NCBI GenBank assembly: GCA_029582165.1 | Contig: CM055868.1 | Location: forward strand, 14,304,001 to 14,368,000 | Reading direction: 5' to 3' | DNA from: Portulaca oleracea | Lineage: Eukaryota > Streptophyta > Magnoliopsida > Caryophyllales > Portulacaceae | DNA: 64,000 nt | In this document: positions 23,910 to 36,859 of the stretch, piece by piece | How positions within the stretch are numbered: the stretch's first letter is position 1 | Layout of the letters: every line of letters begins with the position of its first letter | Made by a program: the position numbers and the translations under genes | Notes under the pieces: generated by a model | What the model saw: only the letters and a program-made list of their open reading frames with translations | What the model was told of the DNA's origin: nothing | The model's database searches: none

Positions 23910-24555
23910 GGTAGCTGTAAAATTTGTGTGAGTGGAATTGGATGTATAAATATAGTTGAATATGAATACTAATATATAAAAGAGGTAGTAGCCAAGTGAC
24001 AATCACTCTCATCATTCAACCCTATTCAAGTCTTGGTAGCAGTAAAAAGTTTTTCATTAGATAGAAATGATTAGGTTGACGGATCATCTTTATCTTAAGC
24101 AATTCGGTACCTCAATCGATAAGATACTATGAAGAACATGCCATAAGTTGTTAGGTGACCTTGATCTCACAATCTCACTGTAGGCTCTAACAAGAGTGAA
24201 GAGAGTGTTGTACATCAAAATATTAACAAGGGGCTTGGTGCGATGCATCAACATATTCCATAATCACGTGAAACAGATTGTATTTGTACTCCAATTGGAG
24301 TATTTCCGAATACACACGATATGAAAACTTTAGTTCAACCACCATGTGGTATAACATGCTATTGCTACCCAAACAAAACAGGAAACCCACCGCCTAGCTA
24401 GCACGCTGCACCATCTTTAATTTTCTCCCCTTTCTTCCCTTCTTTCCTCTATTATTACTTTCTTATTTTATTTTATTCTTTCTAGCAATAAATCCACTAA
24501 CAATAACACAATAACTCATTAAACATAATTTTTGATTATACACAAGACCCAATAA
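23910..24555. other. Gene-free AT-rich interval
   Basis: Nothing recognised between the CACTA-like element and the copia target site. Confidence 0.5.
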
Positions 24556-24560
24556 ATTAT

Positions 24561-25828
24561 TGTTGAGTTACTCTTAATATTATAATTTTGATGCAAAACA
24601 AAAATAGATAAATAAATATGGCTAATAGAAGAAAGATATGAATTGATCATTATGATAATATTTGATATATCATCTTGATAATATTTGATATGAATTGATC
24701 AATCATGATAATTGGGATCCATGACATCTAAGGATACAAATTGATTTGATCATTAAGATAACTTATGTACAAATTTATGTGGGGGTGTGCTAAAATAATA
24801 CAAGCACAAGTATCATGATTCTTTACATGTCTACATGCATATCTTTATTGATTGATTACATTTTTATGTGCAACTAAGTTGATTTTTTACATGCATATCT
24901 TTATTATTTAACAGCATGATATACATATATATGCATGTCAAATATATACTGCATATGCAAGGTCATGAGAAAAAGTGCAATAAATGTATTTCTTGATCGA
25001 TTTGACATCTCACAAAGATAATGATTGCTTGCTTTATGCATACTAGTTTGAAGTGATTATGCAAATCAAGTCTCACCATTATTAATTGATCATACTTATC
25101 ATCTTGCAATACATTTACAAAAAAATACATGGGATACATATATATTTGCATATCAATTATGATTTATAGGGATAACTCATCAAGAATTGAGATTATCTTG
25201 GCATATCACTTACAAGGATGACTCCCACATCTCTTGCCAATATCAAGTTATTATGTTTTGCTCTTGGAGATCATGCATATCAAGGATGAAGAAGTTGCCG
25301 AATTCGGTGAATTGAGTCTTGGCCATTCAACCCTAAAGACCACTATATATACAAGGAATTCATGGTCACTCAAGACACAAGAAACAAGACAAGCATACTA
25401 CTCACTTGAGCGTTATTTCATACTATTGTTTGTGAGATCACCAAAGAATTATTGTATTACATTTCTACTTTCTATTTGAGCCAAGAGTATTAGGGTGAGG
25501 ACTAGGAGTTGAGAGGAAGACTCCTCCCACACTTAATTGAGAGGTGATATTAAGTGGTGGGTTAGATCTTGAGAGTAGAGGAGGCTCTAAGATTGTCTAC
25601 GGTTCATCCTAATAAGAGCTCGAGATTCAATCCTAGAGTTGGAGAACTCTAGGCGATGACGCTCCATTGGGAGGAACATCGTTAACAACCACCGTGTCAT
25701 TTATCATTTATTTTCCGCACTTTTTTTCCGCAATTTAATTTCATATTTAAATTTACGCATCTTATTTTAATTAAATTTTTGTTTGTAATTACCCTATTCA
25801 CCCCCCTCTAGGGTAATCTTATCTTTCA
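24561..25828 (+). repeat. Left LTR of the copia element
   Basis: Begins TGTTGAGTTACTC and ends ATCTTATCTTTCA, with TG..CA termini next to the target duplication on the left and the primer site on the right. A TATATATA promoter-like run lies near 25343. Confidence 0.95.
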
Positions 25829-25830
25829 AT

Positions 25831-25842
25831 TGGTATCAGAGC
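25831..25842 (+). other. Primer binding site (tRNA-iMet) of the copia element
   Basis: TGGTATCAGAGC, two bases after the LTR end. Confidence 0.95.
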
Positions 25843-25882
25843 CTAACCTATTTGCGTGACTTAACCGTCTATAGGAACGATC

Positions 25883-26903
25883 ATGGCTTTCTCTAACACA
25901 AATATGGAGGGTAGATCAACTGTTAGACCACCTCTCTTTGCGGAAAAGATTTTGGTTATTGGAAAAATGCTATGCGTATATTTATTGAATCCACCGATAT
26001 GGAACTTTGGAGGATTATTGAAAAGGCCCTTATGTTGTCCCAAAGATTAGAAATAAAGAAAACGAATTAGTGGATAAACCCAAGAGGAATATACTAATGT
26101 TGAATGGGAAAACTCTCAAAAATTCTAGGCAAAACATATTCTTTATTGTGGCTTGGATCCTAACGAATATAATCGTATTTCTGCTTGTGATACAGCTCAG
26201 GAGATTTGGAACAAATTGGTGGTGACATATGAAGGTACGAGTCAAGTAAGAGAAACTAAGTTGAACATGTACGTGCATCAATATAAGTTGTTCAAGATGG
26301 AGCCTAGTGAGTCAATCAAAGACATGTTCACACGATTCACCGACATCACCAACAACCTAAAATCCCTTGGCAAAGTATACACAAACGAAGAAATGGTGAG
26401 AAAAGTGCTCCAGTGCCTTCCCAAAAATAATTGGGGTCCCAAAGTTACCGCTATAGAGGAGGCACAAGATCTCAAGAAGCTTTCACTAGATGATCTTTTG
26501 GGAAAACTTCTTACCCATGAGATACATCTAGCCGAAGAAGAGAAGGAAGCATCCATCAAGAAAGGTATCGCCCTAAAGGCCGCCAAAGAGAATGATGACT
26601 CATCCGAAGAAGAAGGAGAAAGTGAAGACAATAACGACCCCCTTGCCTTGGTGGTTCGAGGTCTCAAAGATAGCCCGAATGAAGAAGTACAATTCCAAAG
26701 AGAATAAAAACAAGGGATCCTCATCAAAGAGAAGTGAAAAAGCTCCTAAAGGTAAGTCCTCCAACTTTAATAAAAATGAAACTAATAATGTTTCTTGTTA
26801 TGGATGTAGTATGTCAGGGCATATGATAAAGGATTGCCCATTACTTCAAAAGTTGGAAGAATACCGCAAACTTAAACCAAAGAAAGACAAAAGAAGGCTA
26901 TGA
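25883..26903 (+). pseudogene. gag: gag of the copia element (frameshifted)
   Basis: Gag builds the particle and packages RNA. The start is ATG 25883 (MAFSNTNMEG). Homology shifts phase near 25940-26050, where the initial frame ends. From 26153 the conserved nucleocapsid precursor is open (EIWNKLVVTYEGTSQV, the retrotransposon gag fold) to a stop at 26705. The CCHC zinc knuckle CYGCSMSGHMIKDC follows in another phase (26592-26903), so a further frameshift lies near 26690. An acidic stretch (SSEEEGESEDNND) precedes it. Loss of the frame in two places means no full-length Gag from this copy. Confidence 0.88.
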
Positions 26904-27152
26904 TCGCGCTTGGAGTGATAGCGACTCAGCGACAATGATAGCGATGAGGAGTATATACGCCAACTTATGTCTAATGGCCAAAGAAGGAATGGACAATGAT
27001 GAAACCAAGTACAAAGCTCGGATGAGGTAGAACTCTCTCCCCTTCATGAATACTCTAAACTGAATTAATTGAATTTTTAATCGAGTGTGCAAAAGTAGAA
27101 GAAAAACAATCATCTAAAATTAAAGAATTAAAAAGAACGATACAAGAATTAA

Positions 27153-27587
27153 ATGAAAAACTCCACCTTAGAAAAGGAGAATAACAATTATTGCAAGAGG
27201 ATAGAAAATCTTGAAAAAGAAAAATGTGACTTACAAAATAAATGTGACGATAATAAACAAATAATTTTAAAATTTACAAAAGGACAAGAGAATTTAGACA
27301 GGCTAATTTGCACTGAACGAGCATCATTTAATAAAGAAGGGGTTGGATACAACCCATCGAGTAAAAAGAAAAATTATAATAATTTCTTTAAACCCTCATC
27401 ACATAAATCAAGTTCAAGCAAGTGTAAATATTGCTTAAGAAATGGGAATCATGCATATTATTGTCATCATAAAATTTCAACACCTAAAATTGTTCAAATT
27501 TGGGTTCCGAAAGGAACTAAACCCCCTAACATGATTTCTAGTAATTGTGATGCAATTTTCAATGTCAAAGGAAGTAGAAGGGTTTGA
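27153..27587 (+). pseudogene. Gag-pol linker with coiled coil and second zinc finger
   Basis: Residues 1-45 are charged heptad-like coiled coil (LEKENNNYCKRIENLEKEK). The conserved Sirevirus block ending in GVGYNPSSKKK follows, then a zinc-finger-like CKYCLRNGNHAYYC and the IWVPKGT motif that precedes protease. In the zinc finger, Asn stands at the histidine position of the CX2CX4HX4C pattern, with a His one residue later, so zinc binding may be impaired. The gap from 26904 to 27152 carries further gag-like sequence in broken frames. Confidence 0.75.
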
Positions 27588-27602
27588 TGTTTTGTTTTGT
27601 AG

Positions 27603-29278
27603 GTGCCCTTGAAATCCAAGGAAAAGCTATGGTACCTTGATAGTGGATGCTCAAGACACATGAGTGGAAATCCTTTACTATTCTCCGAACTTAAAAGAGA
27701 ATTTCATGGAACCGTCACCTTCGGAGACAAAAGTAAAGGTAAAATAATCAGAGTTGGAAAAATTGGTAAAAACTCTCAAAACTTATTAGATCATATTTAT
27801 CTCGTTGATGGGTTAAAATATAATCTTTTAAGTATATCTCAATTGTGTGATAAAGGAAATCGTGTATCTTTTGAGTCTACTCAGTGTCAAGTAGAGGACA
27901 TAAAAACCGACAAGATTAATCTCCAAGGACCTAGAATAAAAAATGTTTATGGAATTAATCTAGATGACATCCCATCTCAAAATTTATCTTGTCTTAAAAC
28001 ATCTCATGATGATATATGGCTTTGGCATCGTAGATTAGGACACGCTAGCATGCATTCTATTAACAAATTAGTTAAACATGAATTAGTACACGGTTTACCC
28101 CCTTGCAATTTTGAAAAAGATCATATATGTGATGCATGTACTAAAGGAAAACAAACACGTAGCTCATTTAAATCAAAAAATTGCATAAGCACATCTAGAC
28201 CATTAGAATTGCTTCATATGGACCTTTGTGGACCTATCTCCATAGAAAGTTTAAAAGGTAGCAAATATATTCTTGTCATAATTGATGATTTCTCACGGTT
28301 TACATGGGTATCCTTCTTAAGAGAGAAAATGAAGCCTTTAAAGAATTTGCCAAATTATGTAAACAAATTCAAGTTTTTAAAAATTCACAAATTGTTGCTA
28401 TTAGAAGTGATCATGGTAGGGAATTTGATCAAAAAGATTTTTATGAGTTTTGTGCTAATCATGGTATTTCTCATAATTTTTCCGCTCCTAGAACCCCACA
28501 ACAAAATGGAGTAGTAGAAAGAAAAAATCGCACTTTAGAAGACATGGCTAGAACAATGATTTGCGAAAATAATTTACCTAAATATTTTTGGGCCGAAGCG
28601 GTTAACACCGCAAATTATATCTTAAATAGATGTCTCATCCGTCCAATTTTGAAAAAGACACCTTATGAACTCTTTAAAGGACGTAAACCTAGTGTCTCAT
28701 ATTTTAAACCTTTTGGTTGTAAATGTTTTATTCACAATAATGGTAAAAATAATTTAGGAAAATTTGATGCTAGAAGCGACGAAGGAATTTTTGTAGGATA
28801 TTCATCTCATAGTAAAGCATACAGAGTTTTTAACAAAAGGACTAAAATTATGGAAGAAAGCATACATGTTGTTTTTGATGAATCTAATGATGGCATGCCT
28901 AGCACCATTTCTTTTGAAGAACTCACATTAAATAGATATAATAATGATGAGGAAGAAATCTTAAACAATACACCTCAAATAAAAGAGACCTCTCATGAAA
29001 TAATTCCACCACACGAAGAAAATATTACTCGTGAAATTGAACAATCCATACATGTAGAAAATATACCTCATGAAAATATTGATGAACAAGTGTCTCAAGA
29101 AAATGAAAAAGGGTTTAAATTTAAATCTTATCATCCTAAGGATAATCTTTTAACCGATATCTCCACAGGAATAAGAACTCGTTCATCTTTACGAAATTTT
29201 TGTGCATTCTCCTCATTTGTTTCTCATATAGAACCTAAGAATCATCAACATGCACTAAGTGACCAAGCTGGATTATAG
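27603..29278 (+). pseudogene. Protease and integrase of the copia element (frameshifted)
   Basis: The protease active site is in LWYLDSGCSRHMSGNP (near 27629). The GAG-pre-integrase zinc region follows (HRRLGHAS ... CDACTKGKQTR, near 28025-28150). The integrase catalytic triad is visible: Asp in LLHMDLCGP (28211), Asp in IRSDHGREF (28410) and Glu in NGVVERKNRT (28511). The frame changes near 28318 and continues at 28304-29278. The C-terminal region is acidic and disordered. A second shift near 29265 separates it from RT. Confidence 0.9.
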
Positions 29279-29280
29279 CT

Positions 29281-30782
29281 ATGCAAGAAGAATTAAGTCA
29301 ATTTGAAAGAAACCAAGTATGGACTTTAACTCCCCGACCTCAAAATCATCCCGTAATTGGTACTAAATGGGTCTTTAGAAATAAATTGGATGAAAACGGA
29401 AATGTAGTAAGAAATAAAGCAAGATTAGTTGCTAAAGGGTATAATCAAGAGGAAGGTATTGACTTTGATGAAACTTTTGCTCCGGATGCTAGATTAGAAG
29501 CTATTCATATCCTTCTTGCTTTTGCCTATATGAATATTAAACTTTACCAAATGGATGTGAAATGTGCCTTTTAAATGGATATTTACAAGAAGAGGTATAT
29601 GTAGAACAACCCCCCGGGTTTGAAGATCCTAATTTTCCTAATTATGTGTATAAATTGCAAAAAGCGCTTTATGGATTAAAACAAGCCCCAAGAGCTTGGT
29701 ATGAACGTTTAAGCAAATTCTTATTAGAAAATGGTTTTCAAAGAGGTCAAATAGATAAAACCTTATTTACTAAGACTAAAGGAAAGGACTTTATAATATT
29801 ACAAATTTATGTTGATGACATATTATTTGGTGCGACTAACAATGCTCTCTGTGAAGAATTTGTCTCCCTTATGAGTAAAGAATTTGAGATGAGTATGATG
29901 GGAGAACTTACATTCTTTCTTGGTCTCCAAATCAAACAATACAAAGATGGAATTTTTATTAGCCAAGGTAAGTATGTTTCCGAGCTATTAAAGAAATATA
30001 AATTGGATCAAGTAAAACATGCTAAGACACCTATGGCCACAAATGAAAGATTAGATCTTGATAAAGAAGGCAAAAATATTGATGAAAAATTATATCGAGG
30101 CATGATAGGCTCCTTGCTTTATCTTACCGCAAGTCGTCCCGACATCATGTTTAGTGTCTGTCTATGTGCTAGATTTCAATCATGTCCCAAAGAATCCCAC
30201 CTTACATGCGTTAAAAGAATCTTTCGCTACCTTGCCGGTACGAAAAATCTTGGTCTTTGGTATCCCCGAGGGGGAGATTTTGCCTTGGTTGGATACACTG
30301 ACGCGGATTATGCAGATATAAAGTAGACAGAAAAGTACATCGGGACTTGCCAATTTCTTGGACAATGCCTAATATCATGGCACTCGAAAAAGCAAAATTT
30401 TGTAGCTCTATCCACCGCGGAAGCCGAATACATCGCCGCCGGCGCATGTTGTGCACAACTCTTGTGGATAAGACAACAACTTCGAGACTTAGGTATGAAC
30501 TTCAATAATGTCCCCATCAAGTGTGACAATAAAAGTGCAATCAACATAACCAAGAATCCGGTTCAACATTCTCGAACTAAACATATCGAGGTACGTCATC
30601 ATTTCATTCGAGACCATGTTGAAAAAGGTAATGTCACTCTTGAATTTGTACCAACAGATTTTCAATTAGCGGACATTTTTACTAAACCTCTTGGTGAAGA
30701 TCGATTTAATTTTATTCGCCAAGAACTTGGCATGATGAACATGAATGCATTTGTTGAGGGGGAGCATTCCCTTAATTGTTAA
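29281..30782 (+). pseudogene. Reverse transcriptase-RNase H of the copia element (frameshifted)
   Basis: RT begins with [15 protein letters not shown] and [12 protein letters not shown]. One base is missing in the T run near 29570, where the frame moves from 29281-29574 to 29562-30326. The YVDD active site ([10 protein letters not shown]) is near 29807. A TAG at 30324-30326 interrupts the RNase H domain, which then continues in phase to 30782. RNase H residues are present: TDADYA, STAEAEYIAA, IKCDNKSA and the HHF region with DHVEKG. The end TDFQLADIFTKPL is the canonical copia C-terminus. Motifs are intact, but the protein needs one frameshift and one stop bypassed. Confidence 0.92.
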
Positions 30783-31478
30783 TACATTGGACATATTATT
30801 ATATTTCTTTATTTTTTATTTTTCCTAATGTTAAATCTTGACAAATTAATTGTCATGATTTCTCATATGGATTGTTATATATAAACATTACTGAGCACTT
30901 GAGTTGGAGTTAATTACTAAATAATTCTCTCCCACTCAAATTCACATGGGAATCATTTTGTATAAATTTTCTTTTTCAATACTTCTTTTAATTTGATCTC
31001 ATTGCCAATTTTTTGGTACGTGTATTGAGCAACTTTTTTGTACACGTATACTTGCATAGTGCATACTTGCAACTTATATTCTTGATCTCATTTTCCTTGT
31101 ACGTGTACAATATCCTTTTTATTGATTCAAAATCTTCCATTTTTTTGGGGATTTTTTTATTGATTTTCAATCCTCCAACATATTTTCAATTCTCTTCCTT
31201 ACTTCCCTTTTTCTCATATATTATTCTTTCCCTTGCTTTAGCAATCACATTGATTCCTTTTTTATTTTCTTAACCTTGATTTTTTGTCCCATGTGAGCTC
31301 AAACATTTTACTATCTACTCTATGCATCTACTATATATTGAATAAGAAGACTTGATTATATTTATTTTTGGTTGATTCATATCTCTTTCCCTTCATATAT
31401 ATCTTTTTGATGCAATACAAAAAGGGGGAGAAAAATATACATATCTAAAGGGAAAAACAATAGGGTTTTGTCTCACAT
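30783..31478 (+). other. 3' untranslated interior of the copia element
   Basis: About 700 bp, AT- and T-rich. No envelope-like ORF of the kind some Sireviruses carry is visible; short open frames here have no recognisable content. Confidence 0.6.
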
Positions 31479-31492
31479 CAAAAAGGGGGAGA
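31419..31492 (+). other. Duplicated polypurine tract of the copia element
   Basis: AAAAAGGGGGAGA occurs at 31419-31431 and again at 31480-31492, the latter directly before the 3' LTR. Multiple PPT copies upstream of the LTR are a described Sirevirus trait. Confidence 0.8.
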
Positions 31493-31493
31493 T

Positions 31494-32763
31494 TGTTGAG
31501 TTACTCTTAATATTATAATTTTGATGCAAGACAAAAATAGATAAATAAATATGGCTAATAGAAGAAAGATATGAATTGATCATTATGATAATATTTGATA
31601 TATCATCTTGATAATATTTGATATGAATTGATCAATCATGATAATTGGGATCCATGACATCTAAGGATACAAATTGATTTGATCATTAAGATAACTTATG
31701 TACAAATTTATGTGGGGTGCTAAAATAATACAAGCACAAGTATCATGATTCTTTACATGTCTACATGCATATCTTTATTGATTGATTACATTTTTATGTG
31801 CAACTAAGTTGATTTTTTACATGCATATCTTTATTATTTAACAGCATGATATACATATATATGCATGTCAAATATATATTCGTACATATGCAAGGTCATG
31901 AGAAAAGGTGCAATAAATGTATTTCTTGATCGATTTGACATCTCACAAAGATAATGATTGCTTGCTTTATGCATACAAGTTTGAAGTGATTATGCAAATC
32001 AAGTCTCACCATTAGTAATTGATCATACTTATCATCTTGCAATACATTTAAAAAAAAATACATGGGATACATATATATTTGCATATCAATTATGATTTAT
32101 AGGGATAACTCATCAAGAATTGAGATTATCTTGGCATATCACTTACAAGGATGACTCCCACATCTCTTGCCAATATCAAGTTATTATGTTTTGCTCTTGG
32201 AGATCATGCATATCAAGGATGAAGAAGTTGCCGAATTCGGTGAATTGAGTCTTGGCCATTCAACCCTAAAGACCACTATATATACAAGGAATTCATGGTC
32301 ACTCAAGACACAAGAAACAAGACAAGCATACTACTCACTTGAGCGTTATTTCACACTATTGTTTGTGAGATCACCAAAGAATTATTGTATTACATTTCTA
32401 CTTTCTATTTGAGCCAAGAGTATTAGGGTGAGGACTAGGAGTTGAGAGGAAGACTCCTCCCACACTTAATTGAGAGGTGATATTAAGTGGTGGGTTAGAT
32501 CTTGAGAGTAGAGGAGGCTCTAAGATTGTCTACGGTTCATCCTAATAAGAGCTCGAGATTCAATCCTAGAGTTGGAGAACTCTAGGCGGTGACGTACTCC
32601 ATTGGGAGGAACATCGTTAACAACTACCGTGTCATTTATCATTTATTTTCCGCACTTTTTTTCCGCAATTTAATTTCATATTTAAATTTACGCATCTTAT
32701 TTTAATTAAATTTTTGTTTGTAATTACCCTATTCACCCCCCTCTAGGGTAATCTTATCTTTCA
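31494..32763 (+). repeat. Right LTR of the copia element
   Basis: A 1270-bp copy with TG..CA ends, followed by target duplication ATTAT. Differences from the left LTR are scattered single bases plus small indels near 31709, 31880 and 32595. Confidence 0.95.
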
Positions 32764-32768
32764 ATTAT

Positions 32769-34039
32769 AATATCCTCGCGTACAATATAAATTGTGTTCA
32801 CACATTGCTCATTGAGGTAAATGCATTTATTTATGGTACAAATCTATAAATCGATCAGATGATCTGATAAGAATTGATACAGAGAGTACTACCTTCGATT
32901 TTCAGTTTTCTTTTCTTTCTTTCTTTTTTTTTTTTTGGTCATCTCAGCCAATGGGAACTAATGGAACTATGCACTGTGCACATATACCAAATTACTTCTC
33001 CGTTTAAATAAGCTGGTCATGAATTCAATAAACAATATAAATATATTACATGATATATCTTGAAGTACCTATTTGGATTTTATTTTAAATTTTAGAAAAT
33101 AATTCAACAATATTTATAATAAAATTCATTGTAAACTTATCAATACTATTGCAAAAAGCATCAATATTTTCAAAATTTTACAATTTTTACTAGAAATTAA
33201 TCAAATAAAACATTGACTTTTAATACATGCTGTGGATCTAAATCTATGGTAGAATTTGGACAATGAAGCTAAGGAAGTAACCTACGCTACTTTTTCTTTT
33301 TTTTTTAGGGGTACAGAGACAGAGTACAATAATAAAACGAAGTACAATAATAAGTTAATAACCTACGCTACTAATTTGAAAGCATGATGTACATCTAGTA
33401 ATTCATCAATATGCAACACTATCACTGACCGCAGGTAGCAAAAGAGTGGACAAGTGGCTCGATTTGGACTGGCCAGCCCATAATCGGGAGGAAACAGAAC
33501 GTGTTCTATCAACCGGTCTGGCCCATTTTTAAAAGCATTCAAATCTAAGTAAATTGACCATGGTTTACGGCCCATCTTTAAAGTATCGAACTGGATTGGC
33601 CCATTTTATTATAAAGCGGCTAGGACTAGGCAATGTTTCGGAATAAGACTTGCCCATTCTAAGATGTCAGTAATTTCTATTTTAATCCCTTTTTTTCAAA
33701 ATTTTGGTTATTTTTGAGCAAACCTATTAAATAAAAACCCTCCACAAAAATCTCTTAAACAATTTTTCTTTAATTTCAACATTTTCATGGTAATTGAAAA
33801 TCTGAACTTTTGAATGTTGACGGAAATTTGATTTTAAAGTATTGCAACACTAACAACATTTCAACTCAAAATATGTTTGTTGATGAAAAGTTTAGAAATC
33901 CAAATAAGTATTGCCTAAATAGACATTATTCAATTCCAAATCAATGAAAGATTCTATCTTACAATGAAACAAGCATCAAAGTTGGACCGATTTTTTTTAA
34001 GATCCAAAATCAGGAGATATTTTATTCAACCGCTAATTT
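32769..34039. other. Gene-free AT-rich interval
   Basis: No ORF or element recognised. Homopolymer T runs occur near 32920 and 33295. Confidence 0.5.
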
Positions 34040-35320
34040 ATTCATCAATATATAAGAAGAAACCTCTGCAGAGCTAGTGTCATCGAAATTTGTTCAGAAA
34101 CAACACCACACATTGTTGCTAGTTTGCGCACTACACCATTCGCTCCTCTTCTAACATAGTGCCAGTTACAAACTGCAAAGGAGAAACTCAACATCACCGA
34201 GTCTTCAAGCACTAGATCAAAATCCCCTAGCATGGAATTAAGATGTTTGACCTAAAAATCAGCCATAAACAATCAGATTCCAACTCCACCCTTGTGAACC
34301 CAAAGTGTTGAGTGAGTTTGAAGCCATAGATTGTTGTTTTCAATTCCTTACACAATATTTATTACTTAGAATAACTAATATCAAGTATGTGTTACTCTGA
34401 TTAAACAAGTTCTCTAGTTGGGATACATCCCTCATGGCACTGGTTTCATCAGAGAGATCACACACCCTCATATCTTCACAATTGTCCCCAATATGTGTAG
34501 TGATCTCTTTCGCCTTACCAATTCCTCAATGATCACCCCACACCCTAGCCTATCTCCCCTCTCCAATTCTCCAATGTATAGCACCCCAAATACTTTGCTA
34601 AGTGAAACTAAGCATGTAACCTAGCTTTGAATTCAAAAAAAAATCCTGTTTAGAGTAACATTCTACGTTTGAAACCCAGCTCACTAGATATTCTGGCCTA
34701 CTAAGCAAATCTCTACCCCTATTTCACGAGTAGAACATCACTGAACACATATAATTTGCAAAAGTGTAGGCATACATATATTTTTCTAGCTCTTCCAATG
34801 AATTTTCCTTGCTTCATCACCAAAACTTGGCAATCAAGTTAGTGTATCTCATGAATCTAGGTTTGGGGGAGCTTAAAGATGCCCATCTCATCAGTTAGGT
34901 GGGAATCACCTGTATAACTAATTTGATGAAAACTTCCTTGTCAGCCCTGGAGTCTGGAGAATAGCTTATCGTCCCATTGTTGTAACCTGTTGCACCTCCC
35001 ATATGTCCTTGATCACCCTAAAAATCTCCTTCTTCGATCTCCCTATTATTAATTATTGGAACACCCAAATATTTATTGTGCTTCTCCACCTTCATCTGCA
35101 AGACTGAGCATGAGCTCCTATTCCCTAGCGTAGATCAACTTTTTGCTCATAAGCTTGTTCATAGTTAAGTATTTCAAGCGATTTCAAGCATCTACATCGT
35201 GTTGGCTCTGGTGAATAAGAGGCCATCACCAACGAATAATAAGTGGGTTATTGTAGGGCCTCATCCGCTAGCTCTCGCCCCATGGACTTTGGTAAATGTA
35301 AGAACAGAACATTATCATTG
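34040..35320 (-). pseudogene. Decayed LINE (RT and RNase H-like remnants)
   Basis: On the minus strand, translation in shifting phases gives LINE RT blocks: a degraded catalytic box at about 35225-35240 (THLLFVGDGLLFTRA, with the normal ADD lost), then RSKKEIFRVIKDIW and FKLPQT-IHEI near 34850-35060. A late RNase H-like piece (GDFDLVLEDSV ... NWHYVRRGANGVVRKLA) lies at 34045-34233. Stops and shifts are frequent. It is much older than the LINE at 61000-64000. Similarity fades above 35320, suggesting 5' truncation. Confidence 0.75.
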
Positions 35321-36859
35321 GACCTTCAACGATCAATTTAAAATCTTCTAGCGGAGTTGGTTCAACATTATCCAAATTACATTCTTATATTGATGCTATA
35401 AAATTTTAAAATACTCTCACGTAATTTAAAGTTAATTGAATACAGGGGAAAAAAATTTAAATGTTGGTTTTGAATTCAAAAAAAATAGAGTGAATTTCTT
35501 CATGTTCGTGATAAATTAAAGAAGACAAATATTAAAAGATAGAGGAAATATTTAATGCTATAAGTAAGATTATGTGCCCTTTTCAAACAAAATTAGGTAA
35601 AAGATTAAGATTAAGGAAATGTTCCTTAAGTAACATAAGAAAGTTGAGTTGACTTGGAAACATTGGCTAGTGATGAGCTCAAGGGTGAGCCCTTGTTAGG
35701 ATAGAGACAAAAGAATGAGAAAATAAGAATGTGGGGAAAGAAAGAAAACATAGAAGGATGGGACGATAACGTTAAAAAGGAATCTTGGTTTGCAGAATTG
35801 AGTGGTGGATATTATAATGAGATAAAAAAAAAAAATAAAAAAAAAACCATATACATACAAGCAAGCATTAAGCAACAAGCCAAGGTCACATTGCTTCATT
35901 CATTTCATTATATGCAATGCACACCAAATTTTTTTTTTTGTTTTTTTTTGGAGGGAATGCACACCAAAGTTAGCTGATGATGAATCAATGCCTGAGGAAT
36001 TGCACAACAAGGCATATGAAACATTACCAGCTGAGATGATCCTCAAATATTTAGGCCGAAATGCTTTAACTTACGGGTAAGATTACTCACCATCCTCTTC
36101 TTACTTCCCCTCCCCATAGGCCATAATCCTGTATGCCCACCTACCAAAATACGTCTACTTTTAGACAAGGGTGGGATGTCAGACTAATGAAATTTCATTT
36201 TAACATAACGTATAATTAGGCCTTCTACTTTCAGATGTGACTCGTACATTAATAACGATACGACATGGGTGTATTCTATATTTGGTAGTAATATGGCACA
36301 AAGGCAGCAATGTAATCCTCAAATGGCTGCTTGAATTAATGGCTTCCTACAGCAAGTTTGAGAAATGATCCTACTTCATCTCACTCTGCTGCCATTGAAC
36401 AATAAACTTCATCAAAATTGCATGCCCAGGATTTTGCTAATAGCAACTCAGATTCACCGCGAAAATTCAAATAAACACAACAAAAACAAAACACCTAGTG
36501 CACTTCAATCAGTGATTGCTTCTGAATGAAACAAATAAAATCATAATTTATGCAACTAATTGCCATCAAGAAGATGGCTTACAGGAAGAAGAATCAACTT
36601 ACACCCGAAACACTGGATTAAATCCACTTAAGAGGCATAGGAGAAAACCCTCCTTGTGCCTTCACCATCACTGCTCCAGTGGTGGAGTCTCTACGCTAAC
36701 AAGTACATTACCTACGCTACCAGGGGAAAAAGAAATGATAATGAAAGAAAAAGAAAAATAAAAATAAAAAGAGATCAACAAGCAAGCCTCAATTACATAA
36801 TCAACTCGAAAATACTTCCCCTTCTTATTTGAGAAGCAAAGCATCACATGACTACGTCT
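35321..36859. other. Interval 3' of the host gene
   Basis: Mostly AT-rich with no element recognised. A plus-strand exon-like open frame at about 35940-36080 (MPEELHNKAYETLPAEMIL) ends at a GGGTAAGA that could be a splice donor; it is not recognised. The host gene's 3' UTR should occupy the first few hundred bases below 36860. Confidence 0.4.

Larger units (their letters stand above)
24561..32763 (+). mobile_element. Complete Ty1/copia retrotransposon, Sirevirus-like
   Basis: An 8203-bp element flanked by the perfect duplication ATTAT (24556-24560 and 32764-32768). It has 1268- and 1270-bp LTRs, a tRNA-iMet primer site, gag with zinc knuckle, then protease, integrase, RT and RNase H in copia order. 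The RT signature ([19 protein letters not shown]), the long gag and the repeated polypurine tract before the 3' LTR support the Sirevirus (SIRE) lineage. LTRs differ by roughly nine substitutions and three small indels by eye, under 1 percent, so insertion was recent. The ORFs nevertheless carry frameshifts and stops. Confidence 0.93.

Noticed and set aside
25234..25479. 81-codon frame, also at 32167-32412
   Set aside because: Lies in both copia LTRs; duplication of LTR sequence, no motif.
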